A stretch of 64,000 bases of DNA, taken from NCBI RefSeq assembly GCF_028640845.1, contig NC_080539.1, forward strand, positions 160,595,236 to 160,659,235. The letters run 5' to 3'. A program made the position numbers and the translations under genes. The DNA comes from Ahaetulla prasina. Its lineage: Eukaryota > Chordata > Lepidosauria > Squamata > Colubridae. Under the pieces are notes generated by a model. That model was not told where the DNA came from, did not search any database, and worked only from the letters and a program-made list of their open reading frames with translations. Below, piece after piece: positions 1 to 8,942 of this stretch. Within the stretch, counting starts at the first letter, position 1, and each line of letters opens with the position of its first letter.

Positions 1-160
1 AGAAAAAAGCCCCTCCGATCAGCTCAAAACTCCACCCAGAACTGAACCGCGCAGGTCAGAACGAACTAGGAGACGCCCAGGTTATTTGCGTGACTACGTC
101 GAAAAATAACATGTAAATAGATATGTAAATAGGAACTAGTTTTTTCTGGGAGGGGAGGAG
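1..160 (+). other. 3' end of an LTR retrotransposon internal region, with polypurine tract
   Basis: This stretch runs directly into the LTR that starts at 161. Its last bases are a T-run followed by a purine-rich block (about 147-160), the expected position of the polypurine tract that primes plus-strand synthesis next to a 3' LTR. No gag or pol frame can be read in so short a piece. The rest of the element lies outside the window. Confidence 0.6.
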
Positions 161-350
161 TGTTATGTATTTATGTTTGTACCTTTAAATATTTGAGCGG
201 GAAATCAGCACGTTGCTGATTGGACGAAGCCTCCAAGAGAACTGTATAAAAGGAGAGGTTTTTCTCCCAGCCTGTTGCTGGGTTCACCCTATATTAAAGA
301 GCTGTTGTCACTACCCTGGTCTCCAGCCTCGTTACTTCCCGAATATAACA
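161..350 (+). mobile_element. 3' LTR (about 190 bp) of an LTR retrotransposon
   Basis: The block begins TGTTATG and ends ATATAACA, so it has TG...CA ends with short inverted repeats. It contains a TATA-like box (TATAAAAGG, about 245-253) and an ATTAAA polyadenylation-like signal near 293. The upstream polypurine tract makes it the 3' LTR rather than a solo LTR. The short length would suit a Ty3/gypsy-like element, but the family is not proven. The base immediately 3' starts LINE sequence, so the element may sit inside that LINE. Confidence 0.65.
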
Positions 351-1001
351 ATTTGCTAGACCAATTCTTGAATACAGCTCGCCTGTCTGGAACCCATACC
401 TCATTTCTGACATAAATACAATTGAGCGTGTCCAGAAATATTTTAAAAGAAGAGTTCTCCACTCCTCTGATTACAACAAAATACCTTATGCCACCAGACT
501 TGAAATCCTGGGTTTAGAAAATTTAGAACTCTGCTGTCTTTGACAGAACCTGAGTTTAACTCATAGAATCATCTGCTACAATGTCCTTCCTGTTGAAGAG
601 TACTTCAGCTTCAATCGCAACAATACATGAGCACACAATAGATTTAAGCTTAATGTTAACCGTTCCAATCTTGATTGCAGAAAATATGAGTTCAGTAACA
701 GAGTTGTTAATGCCTGGAATGCACTACCTGACTCTGTGGTCTCTTCCCCAAATCCCCAAAGCTTTAACCAAAGACTATCTACTGTTGACCTCACCCCATT
801 CCTAAGAGGTCTGAAAGGGGCGTGCATAAGTGCACCAGCGTGCCTATCGTTCCTGTCCTAACGTTCCCTTTGGTTGTATCCAATTTGTATGGTTATTTCA
901 TGCTTGTGCTTATATATATGCTTATATATCGTATAGTTATTTCATGCTTATGCTTATATATACACTGTTGTGACAAATAAATAAATAAATAATAAATAAA
1001 T
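351..1001 (+). mobile_element. Non-LTR retrotransposon 3' end, 'family A' (CR1/jockey-like), copy 1
   Basis: Conceptual translation in shifting frames gives the C-terminal tail of a LINE ORF2: an ILEYSSPVWNP-like start, a VLHSS/NKIPYATRLEILGL stretch, and NRVVNAWNALPDSVV near the end. Several stops and frameshifts make it a pseudogene. The 3' UTR has a distinctive TATATATGCTTATATAT block and ends TGTGACAAATAAATAAA at 974-1001. Related copies occur at 13623, 17594, 52312 (minus) and 62344. The exact clade name is uncertain. Confidence 0.7.
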
Positions 1002-1005
1002 ATCA

Positions 1006-1634
1006 GAAGGTGAGGACTGGAGAGGGGCCAAGATGGATGGCTGTGTGAAATGCTGTCAGGTTGTTTCTCAAAAAAACCAACAGACCTGCTTGCGATCAAC
1101 CTCTCACTCTCATTCCATTCCAGGACTTCTTTGTAGGTCATCTGAATCCCCAGGGTGTGATCTGAATAACAGCTTCCAGTCACCTAATGATTTTATGGGG
1201 TTCATTAATCATAAAGCATTTGGGAAGGGGGGATGTTGAAACAAAAACCCAGAGGAAATGTTGGTCTTCTATGGTCTTTACAAGTCCATTCTTCTAGAAG
1301 CAGGAATTCTAAGTGAGCTTTGATAATTTATGTGGGGTCTGAAGTAGAAAAAAGAATGAAAGAAGGTAGCTGGGAAAATGTAAATCCATTGTTTTTCCCA
1401 CTGTTTCTATATCCATCAGCCAGTGCGATCTTACTGGTCCTTCTATAGTTATTTTTCCTAGAAGTGACTTTAAAAAAGTCCTTTGAAACTTTTCATTCAT
1501 TATGAGCTTTGGATTTTTCTTTCCAAAGTCCCACATCTATCCAACATTTTTAGATTTTGTATTTCTACAATATATGCCATTTCTGTACAAATTCAAACTA
1601 TAAATTATATAAAATTATATTTGAAGACATTCCT
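1006..1634. other. No recognisable gene or repeat
   Basis: Only short random open frames occur here. No splice-consistent exon, RNA gene or recognised repeat was seen. Confidence 0.4.
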
Positions 1635-1672
1635 TACACACACACACACACGCGCACACACACATATACACA
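1635..1672. repeat. (CA)n microsatellite
   Basis: A run of CA dinucleotides with two CG interruptions and a TATA break. Confidence 0.9.
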
Positions 1673-1750
1673 CTCTACACCAATGCCAGGCTTGATAACC
1701 AGATTCAATTCTACACTATTTCAAGTTGAATAAACTTAAAAATCAAGAAT

Positions 1751-1858
1751 TAAAAATATCATATAGCAATAGCAATTAGACTTATACTGCTTCACAGTGC
1801 TTTACAGCCCTCCTCTAAGCAGTTTACAGAGTCAGCATATTGTCCCCAACAATCTGTG
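1751..1858 (-). mobile_element. Truncated squamate tRNA-SINE tail, copy a
   Basis: The stretch contains ATAGCAATTAGACTTATA, CACAGTGCTTTACAGCCC and CAGTTTACAGAGTCAGCATA. These match the non-tRNA part of the better-preserved SINE at 62018-62262. The tRNA-like head is missing. Confidence 0.7.
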
Positions 1859-1890
1859 TCCTCTTTCATAATGCAAACAGGAATCATAAT

Positions 1891-1960
1891 AATAATAGCA
1901 CTTAGACTTATATACCACTTCACAGTGCTTTACAGCCCTCTCTAAGCGGTTTACAGAGGC
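1891..1960 (-). mobile_element. Truncated squamate tRNA-SINE tail, copy b
   Basis: A second, shorter copy of the same SINE tail: 'agcacttagacttatatacc', then the CACAGTGCTTTACAGCCC and AAGCGGTTTACAG blocks. It sits between the two units of the local duplication. Confidence 0.7.
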
Positions 1961-2086
1961 TTCTCATCCAGAGTTAATTCTACACAATTTCAAACTGAAT
2001 AAGCTTAAAAACCAAGAATTAGAAATATAATATAAGATTCTTTCATAAAGTAAACAGGAATCATAATAATAGAAGCAGCTAAAGCC

Positions 2087-2814
2087 TCCACTAGCGAGGT
2101 TTAAAGACAAATCAGCTAAATGTTGGAAGTGCCACCAGATACCTAGATCTTATTATAGGTGGTGGACATGTAGAGAAGCAAAGAAGTATTGGACAAAAAT
2201 AAAGATATGGTTGGAAAAGATGATAAAATAACATATTGCATTTAAACCAGAAATATTTTTGTTGGGGGTCTTGCCTGAAACTTATAACAAAGAAAATATA
2301 TATTTAATTATTCATATATTAACAGCAGCTAGAATTATATTTGCACAATATTGGAAAAGTGAAGAGATTCCTACGGAAGAGAAGGTGATTAGGAAAATAT
2401 TAAATGTGCAGAAATGAATAGACTAACACTAGCAGTTAAAGAGAAAGAACAAACTGAGCATTATATGATATGGGAAGTATTTTACCAACGGTTAGAGTGG
2501 GGAAAAGGGAATTGGAAATAAAGGAAGAAGACAATAAGAATAGAAAATATATTAAAACAGAGATAAGAATAAAATGGCAATTGATAATATGAGTATAATG
2601 AGAATAACTATGTTTAATGTTAGTACTGTATTTGTACTAGAAGATATGTTATGAAGGAAATGAAGACTTACACAAGGTATAATTGTTTAATGTATATAAT
2701 ATGTGGAAGGATTTTGCACAGAAATAGTTGTACTCAGACAACACACTGTTTAAGGCGAGATGGATTATTTATATATGTTTTTAATGGAAAATAAATAAAA
2801 AACATTAAAAGAGA
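2087..2814 (+). mobile_element. 5'-truncated L1 LINE (3' end of ORF2 and 3' UTR)
   Basis: A 16-bp direct repeat AGAAGCAGCTAAAGCC flanks the insert at 2071-2086 and 2815-2830, a classic L1 target-site duplication. Inside, broken frames encode an L1 ORF2 C-terminus: a KCWKCH...WWTC cysteine motif followed by a TAARI.FAQYWK stretch, also seen in the minus copy at 59789-60340. The 3' UTR is A-rich and ends in AATAAATAAAAAACATTAAAA. Several stops show it is dead. Confidence 0.85.
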
Positions 2815-2859
2815 AGAAGCAGCTAAAGCCAATCAGCACCTGTCTCATTCAAGGGACTT

Positions 2860-2960
2860 GCCTTCTATGTTTCATTACCCAACTAGAAAACATCATCACA
2901 GCACTGATGATCTTATCTGATCAGGTAATGAAATTTCTGCAGTTCAACCCTGAGCTACAG
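2860..2960 (-). repeat. Remnant of an interspersed repeat shared with 18100-18520
   Basis: A short block (GTTTCATTACCCAACTAG and a nearby TGATGATC stretch) resembles the conserved start of the repeat at 18100-18520. Too short to classify. Confidence 0.35.
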
Positions 2961-3173
2961 ATATTCTGTTCTATATCTAGCCAAAGAAAGTGTCCAGGTT
3001 CGTAGATGGTGTACACGAGAAACATAGTACAGCCTTCTTGTACTGAGATGTGCTTTCTGACCCTTAAAAAATATTATGCAGTATTCAATTATACCATACA
3101 TTTTGGCAATAAATATGCAGAAATACATGGTCGCTGGAAGTAGAGAAAAATTCTGGTTTTGTTCTGCATCCAG

Positions 3174-3248
3174 GTAAATAAGCGCTTGCTTGAAGTGGAG
3201 GTAGAGCTTATTCAGCAGCGAAGTAAATGCACAATTCAGCTGACAAAG
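3174..3248 (+). CDS. Candidate internal exon of a coiled-coil protein gene
   Basis: A 75-nt block encodes 25 residues without a stop (VNKRLLEVEVELIQQ, then a Cys-containing tail ending QLTK). It is preceded by a pyrimidine-rich acceptor ending CATCCAG and followed by AAAG|GTGGGC, an acceptable donor. Both borders are phase 0. The residues follow a charged, leucine-spaced coiled-coil pattern like the exons at 43761-44217 on the same strand, whose first exon can also begin in phase 0. I infer they may belong to one gene with a roughly 40-kb intron. The gene is not identified. It could be a pseudo-exon; conservation or RNA data would decide. Confidence 0.4.
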
Positions 3249-3603
3249 GTGGGCACAGTTAGAATACTGAAAATGGTAATACTTATAGTAGTAATGGGTG
3301 TGTTAGAGGTTATAAATCTAACAGCCCAAGGATGTTTGAAGCCTGGAGAAGAAAGTCGTTTCTTGCCCGATGGGTTGTGTTGAATTAGCTGTGTAGATAT
3401 TTTCTTAGGTGTGGAATTTTATGAGGGTTGGGGTGTTGGGGTGCAATATTATGATAAAATATTTCTGTTATCTTGAGAGGATACCATTTCATGATTGTTC
3501 TACTGGCATCGGCGGACTTCCTGAAGATTTGTGCTTAATCGATTGCAGCCCAAGTGTCAATGCAGGAGGAAAAAAATTAAGCACTTTCTTTGTATCTTTA
3601 TTT
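3249..3603. other. No recognisable feature
   Basis: Follows the candidate exon; would be intronic if that exon is real. Open frames here are short and show no motif. Confidence 0.35.
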
Positions 3604-3734
3604 CCTAGTGTTGTGGTCTGCCAGCAGCCTGTGGAGCTGGCAGTGGAGTCGGACAGTGAGGAGGCTGGGGAGGAACATGGGCCAGTCCTGGAGTCTGGGG
3701 AAGGCTCGGACAAGGGCTCTGTGTGAGAGGCAGA

Positions 3735-3770
3735 ATAAAAATTTAATAAATAATAATAATAATAATAATG
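3735..3770. repeat. (AAT)n microsatellite inside the solo LTR
   Basis: AATAAAAATTTAATAA grades into (AAT)n. The sister LTR has no counterpart, so it arose by local expansion or a small A-rich insertion. Confidence 0.75.
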
Positions 3771-4221
3771 GGGCCAGGACCATCTGGGAGTGATGTGCGG
3801 ACTCCGGAGCCTCCGAAGTCGGACAGCAGAGAGGCAGAGGAACAGGAGGAGCCTGTTCCTAGTGTGCGCATGTGCAGAACTGCCAGAAGGCACGAACAAT
3901 TCAAACAAAAGGGACGACTTGGGAGTAAGACTGGAGATGATTGGCCCCTCCCATAAGGCTTAAAAGAGGAGCAAAGGCACATGGGCACTTGCAGGAAAGC
4001 AATATTGTTAATTCTGTTCCCAGTCGTCATCTCTGTTTGATTCTGGAGTCCGTGTGGCTTTGCCAAGTAGGTTTTTGGCAGATTGTCAAGGGAGATAAAG
4101 GTTCGTGATTATCCCAAAGGACTTCTCCTGAAGAACTTTTCGCAACTAGTTGGGACTTAGCTGTGAATGAATGTAATTCATAGCTGTTGCAATAAAAGAG
4201 GTTTTTGGAACTATTTCTGTG

Positions 4222-4460
4222 TTTTTATTTATTTTATTTTATTTATAATTACATTTCTATACCGCACCATCTCCCGGAGGACTCAGGGCGGTTTACAGCC
4301 AATTAAAATACCCACACCAATACAATTTAAATATAATAAATAAGAATATTTAAAAACAATTAAGAACAAATATTTACTGGCCGAATCACTAAAACGGTCA
4401 AAGACCGATTAAAACCCCTTAAAAATTTCGCTAAAATGTCTTAGGCTAGTCCCGCTCCTA
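4222..4460 (-). mobile_element. L2 LINE 3' UTR fragment inserted in the solo LTR
   Basis: The (TTTTA)n-like tail is followed by TATACCGCACCATCTCCCGG and CTCAGGGCGGTTTACAG. That is the reverse complement of the L2 3' end seen at about 6880-6925 and the same sense as 8780-8825. LTR sequence resumes just before CCTAAGTCACAACA. A short duplication (GTTTTTA / GTTTTAA) may mark the insertion. Confidence 0.75.
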
Positions 4461-4499
4461 AGTTTTAATGACTTAGGAAGCCTAAGTCACAACACCTAG

Positions 4500-4917
4500 A
4501 TTGCCAGTGGATCAGAGGTAGTTGGGGTTGATGTGTCATAGGGGCTTTTACCTTCCAACAATCTTACCTTTTACTTGTTATCAAATTGAGAACTCCTGAA
4601 AGCTCATGCAAATGCCCGTCACCATCAAGGATTCATTGTAGACCCTGCTATATCCAGCCCTTAGATAATTGGGAATCCTCAGATTGACAAATGCTCATCT
4701 TCTTGGAATGGCAGGAAGGTTTACACAGCTGTCCTTCCAGCTCCACTGTTTACCAAGTGATTTACACATGCAAAAAAAATAATAAAAAAATATATCTAGG
4801 AACCAGCAAGGATATGCAGCATTATTAGCAGGCGCTAAAAAAGTGATCCATCTTGTTTTTCTTCTCTCATGTCTTGGAACTCTTCTCCTTGGGTGGTTCC
4901 TGCAAGTGATTCCCCTC
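4500..4917. other. No recognisable feature
   Basis: Low-information AT-rich sequence with only short incidental frames. Confidence 0.35.
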
Positions 4918-4925
4918 ACTCAGTC

Positions 4926-5188
4926 CAGGGGTGAAATTCAGCAGGTTCTGACAAGGTCTGGAGAACCGGCAGCTGAAATTTTGAGTAGTTCAGAGAACCA
5001 GCAAATGCCACCTCTGGCTAGCCCCAGAGTAGGGTGGGAATGGAGAGTTTGCAATATCTTTCCCTGGAGTAGAGAGTGGAGTGCAGTATCCTTCCCTGGA
5101 ATGGAGATTTTGCAGTATCCTTCCCCTGCCACGCCCACCAAGCCTTGCCTAGAGAACCGGTAGTAAAAAAAATTGAATTCCACAACTG
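4926..5188 (+). mobile_element. Nonautonomous hAT-like element, family 1
   Basis: Starts CAGGGGTGAAATTCAGC and ends GAATTCCACAACTG, imperfect terminal inverted repeats (TIRs). CTCAGTC occurs just outside both ends, consistent with an 8-bp target duplication that has slipped or lost a base. The interior carries 'gttctgacaaggtctggaga', 'ttttgagtagttcagagaac', and repeats of a TTTGCAATATC/TTCCCTGG unit, shared with 7319, 23514 and 54822. Confidence 0.8.
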
Positions 5189-5335
5189 CTCAGTCCCTTT
5201 ATGGCTAAGGGCCCTCCAGAAACAGCCCTCTACTCTCTGGAACCAGCTCCCCAGTACTACTCTTCAGAGGACTCATTGTAACATCTTAAAGAAAAGTTTA
5301 AAATATTTATTTCAATCCAGGGTGTACTGAGGGGG
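5189..5335 (+). mobile_element. Small LINE ORF2 C-terminal fragment (L2-like)
   Basis: Broken frames give ALQKQPSTLWNQLPS and LKKSLKYLF. These resemble the '[14 protein letters not shown]...LKTYLF' end of the L2 ORF2 at 8943-9938. The hAT element at 4926-5188 appears to have inserted at its 5' side. Confidence 0.5.
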
Positions 5336-5343
5336 TCTTTCCT

Positions 5344-6681
5344 GTGGCCTTGAAAGAGGCGGTGGTGAGACCCCTCCTCAAGAAGCCTTCCCTGGACCCA
5401 GCTGTTTTAGGGAACTACCGGCCAGTCTCCAATCTTCGCTTTACGGCGAAGGTTGTAGAGAGTGTGGTGGCATGTCAGCTACCCCAGTACCTGGATGAAG
5501 CTGTCTATCTAGACCTGTTCCAGTCCGGCTTCCGGCCCGGATACAGTACGGAGACAGCTTTGGTCGCACTGGTGGATGATCTCTGGAGGGCCAGGGATAG
5601 GGGTTATTCCTCTGCCCTGGTCCTATTAGACCTCTCAGCGGCTTTTGATACCATCGACCATGGTATCCTGCTGCGCCGGTTGGAGGGGTTGGGAGTGGGA
5701 GGCACCGTTTATCGGTGGTTCTCCTCCTACCTCTCTGATCGGACGCAGACGGTGTTGACAGGGGGGCAGAGATCGGCTCCAAGGTGCCTCATGTGTGGGG
5801 TGCCGCAGGGGTCGATTCTCTCACCCCTCCTGTTCAACATCTATATGAAGCCGCTGGGTGAGATCATCAGTGGCTTTGGGGTGAGATACCAACTGTACGC
5901 TGATGACACTCAGCTGTACTTTTCCACCCCGGGCCACCCCAGTGAAGCTGTCGAAGTGCTGTCCCGGTGTCTGGAAGCCGTACGGGTCTGGATGGGGAGG
6001 AACAGGCTCAAACTTAATCCCTCCAAGACGGAGTGGCTGTGGATGCCGGCACCTCGGTACAGTCAGCTGCAGATGCGGCTGTCTGTCGGGGGTGAATTAT
6101 TGGCCCCGATGGAGAAGGTACGCAACTTGGGCGTGCTCCTGGATGGTCGGTTGTCCTTTGAAGACCATTTGGCGACCGTCTCCAGTAGAGCATTTTATCA
6201 GGTTCGCCTGATCCGCCAGTTGCGGCCCTTCCTGGACCGGGATGCCTTATGCACAGTCACTCATGCTCTCGTTACCTCTCGCCTGGACTACTGCAATGCT
6301 CTCTACATGGGGCTCCCCTTGAAGAGCACCCGGAGACTTCAGCTAGTTCAGAATGCGGCTGCGCGGGTTATTGAGGGAGCGTCTCGGAGCTCCCACATAA
6401 CACCTATCCTGCGCAGACTGCACTGGCTACCTGTTGTTTTCCGGGTGCGCTTCAAGGTATTGGTTACCACCTTTAAAGCGCTCCATGGCTTAGGACCGGG
6501 CTATCTACGGGACCGCCTACTGCCGGCTTCTATCTCCCCTCGTCCCGTACACTCCCACAGAGAGGACTCCTCAGGGTGCCGTCAGCCAAACAGTGTCGAC
6601 TGGTGGCCCCAGGAGGGCCTTCTGTGTGGGAGCTCCGACCCTGTGGAACGAACTTCCCCTTGGACTTCGACAATTACCTGA
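5344..6681 (+). pseudogene. L2 LINE ORF2, reverse transcriptase domain (late frameshift)
   Basis: The frame encodes the reverse transcriptase used for target-primed copying of the element's RNA. Visible motifs are NYRPVSNL (residues 24-31), SAAFDTIDHG (98-107), GVPQGSILSP (152-161) and the catalytic YADDTQLY (185-192); the C-terminal region has LHWLPV and [21 protein letters not shown] and this tail are typical of the L2 clade. The frame is open for about 400 codons. Near 6563 a small deletion shifts it, so the final 45 or so residues differ from the homologous end in the minus copy (...[11 protein letters not shown]...). The N-terminal endonuclease and linker are missing. No host function is implied. 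Confidence 0.85.
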
Positions 6682-6926
6682 CCTTAGGACCTTTCGCCGC
6701 GAACTTAAAACTTATTTATTTCGTATGGCTGGACTAGCCTGATTTTTATTTTTATTGGATGGGTTTTTAAAATTTTGTGATTTTACGGGGGAGTACGTTT
6801 TTTAACATTTTGGGCATTTAAATTAGTTTTTTTAAGGGATGTTTTTAATTATTGTGTGTATTTATATTTTATCTGCCTGTTCACCGCCCTGAGTCCTTCG
6901 GGAGAAGGGCGGTATACAAATTAAAA

Positions 6927-7032
<106 letters not shown>

Positions 7033-7318
7033 GAAGGAAGGTGGTCACAGCCCTAGGCAAGCAATTTGTAAATTGCTGATGGAATTTTGTTTCTTTCAAT
7101 AGTTCTACTGATTCCCTTTTTTGGGGTGGGGGGTGGGGGAGAGGCTGGATTATTTGATATGTGTTTTAGGATATAGTCAGACAACTACTTTGAAGTACTT
7201 GGCATGGCAGTAAAAAGATGCTTTCATAAAATTTGATGTCCTGCATTGTCTTTTGCCACAGCAACCCAGTCAGGGACTGATGTTACCTTTCTATTGTTTG
7301 TTTCTTTTATGTCTTCAC

Positions 7319-7577
7319 CAGGGGTGCTCTTCAGCAGCTTCTGACAGGTTCTGAAGAACTGATAGTGGAGATTTTGAGTAGTTCAGAGAACCGGCAAATA
7401 CCACCTCTGGCTGGCCCAGAGTGGGGTGGGAATAGAGATTTTGCAATATCCTTCCCCAGGAGTGGGGAGGGAAAGGGGATTTTGCAGTATTCTTCCCCTG
7501 CCATGCCCACCAAGCCACACTACGGCCACCAAGCCATGGCCACTGAACTGGTAGTAAAAAAAATTTGAATTCCACCT
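7319..7577 (+). mobile_element. Nonautonomous hAT-like element, family 1
   Basis: Starts CAGGGGTGCTCTTCAGCAGC and ends near TTTGAATTCCACC. It shares 'ttttgagtagttcagagaac', ACCTCTGGCTGGCCCAGAG and TTTTGCAATATCCTTCC with the copies at 4926, 23514 and 54822. The right terminus is degraded and no clean target duplication is seen. Confidence 0.75.
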
Positions 7578-7580
7578 TCT

Positions 7581-7922
7581 TCATCAGGTTGACTTCTAGT
7601 GAGTACCTGAATAAATTCGGAGATCCTGAAGTTAGTGAAGCCCAGATGGGTTAATATTATATTACTTTTTTACTCTCAGCACTTGTTTTTATTTTGAATT
7701 ATATATTTATCATTGTACGATTTAAAATTTTACTGAGGTTTCCAATTTTTTGCCACTTCTGAGTTCTGTGGCAAGCTCAATATAGGTAAATTGAAACAAA
7801 CTACCCACCTTGATCTAATTTCTTCCCATCCCCAAAATATTACCAATATGAAGTTCTTGCACAAATGCCAGGATTATCAGTGCCACCGTTTTCTTTTCTA
7901 ATTTAGTGCAAAATGCGTCCAA
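7581..7922. other. No recognisable feature
   Basis: AT-rich unique-looking DNA with no convincing frame or repeat. Confidence 0.35.
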
Positions 7923-8161
7923 TACCGTGTTTCCCTGAAAATAAGACTGGGTCTTATATTAATTTTTGCTCCAAAAGATGCATTAAGGCTTATTTTCTGG
8001 TTAGGTCTTATTTTGGGGGAAATACAGTACTAAATGCACCCATATGGCTGACAATCTTAAATGGGGCTTATTTGGGGGGTAGGGCTTATATTACGAGCAT
8101 CCTAAAAAATTAAGCTAGGAGTTATTTTCCGGTTGGGTCTTATTTTCGGGGAAACAGGGTA
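7923..8161. mobile_element. TA-flanked MITE (Tc/mariner-like)
   Basis: Terminal inverted repeats: CCGTGTTTCCCTGAAAATAAG at the left and CTTATTTTCGGGGAAACAGG at the right, with TA at both edges. Internal repeats of GGTCTTATTTTxGGGG and GGGCTTATATTA also form partial inverted repeats. No transposase is encoded. Confidence 0.75.
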
Positions 8162-8650
8162 GGAGCACACATGTTTTCAAAAACCACTTTTTCCTATGGA
8201 TGTATTCATCAGTACCCTGCATTTTGACCGTGATTGCTATGGAGTTGCTGAGACTATGGAATCTGCATTCGAATCTTCCCAAAAAAGACCTAGAGATCAA
8301 CTTTTTTTTTTGTACAAGACATGGATGTTGCAAGTCTTACAACATGCTCATTGCAGGAATCTCCGTCTCAGAAATATGTAGAAACGAGATGCATTGCAAA
8401 AGGCCCCTGGGAACCTTAGAAATGCCAGTGAGAACTCTCTTGGATGATGTAAGCACCATAAAGTAACCGGAAAGAAGGTGCTAAGTGAAAAATCTTACTT
8501 ATTCTTGGCAAAAGATCTGAGAATTCTACTCTTCCTCATTTTGCACTCTAATACTGGTGTATTAAGGTCTTATCTCCATCTTCCCTTATCTTTTTTTTAA
8601 TTAATCCTTTGAACAAATAGTTTATGATTGTGGAAACAAAGAATTCAATA
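8162..8650. other. No recognisable feature
   Basis: Several overlapping short frames occur (8196-8466) but none carries a motif or splice context. Confidence 0.35.
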
Positions 8651-8745
8651 CAGATAGTCCTCAACGTATGGCCACAATTGAGCCGACAATTTCTGTTGTT
8701 AAATGAGACATGTGTTAAGGGAGCTTTGCCCCATTTTACGATCTT
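8651..8745 (-). mobile_element. Left half of a Tc/mariner-like DNA transposon, split by an L2
   Basis: Starts TA|CAGATAGTCCTCAACG, the terminal repeat of the element whose other end (GAGGACTATCTG|TA) lies at 13513. The sequence GCCCCATTTTACGATCTTTC matches, in reverse orientation, the intact copy at 22086-22462. Confidence 0.8.
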
Positions 8746-8942
8746 TCTTATTTATTTATTTATTTATTTATTAATCATATTTATATACCGCCCTATCTCC
8801 CAAGGGACTCAGGGCGGTTTACAGGCACTAAAAACAGATAAATAGAATATAAATACAATATAAAACATTTAAAAAACTTATTCTAAAGCCCGTCCAATTA
8901 AAAATAGAAATAAAACCCAATTTAAAACCCAAAATTTAAAAT

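Larger units (their letters stand above)
1705..2070. repeat. Local direct duplication (about 90 bp), first copy split by SINE sequence
   Basis: Two similar units are visible. Unit 1 (1705-1752 plus 1859-1890) and unit 2 (1975-2070) share 'ttctacac', a 'gaataaacttaaa'-like stretch, and 'aaacaggaatcataataat'. In unit 1 the two halves are separated by SINE-derived sequence; in unit 2 they are adjacent. This indicates a small tandem duplication before or around SINE insertion. Confidence 0.6.
3609..4494 (+). mobile_element. Solo LTR (ERV-like), interrupted by an L2 fragment
   Basis: Begins TGTTGTGG and ends CACAACA, with a perfect 5-bp duplication CCTAG at 3604-3608 and 4495-4499. It matches the minus-strand LTR at 21141-21742 block by block (GTCGGACAGTGAGGAGGCTG, ACTCCGGAGCCTCC, CCCATAAGGCTTAAAAG). 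AATAAAAGAGG near 4192 is a likely polyadenylation signal. Length 886 bp exceeds the 602-bp sister because of an AAT microsatellite near 3750 and an L2 piece at about 4222-4460. No internal retroviral sequence is present. A short open frame inside it is LTR sequence, not a gene. Confidence 0.85.
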
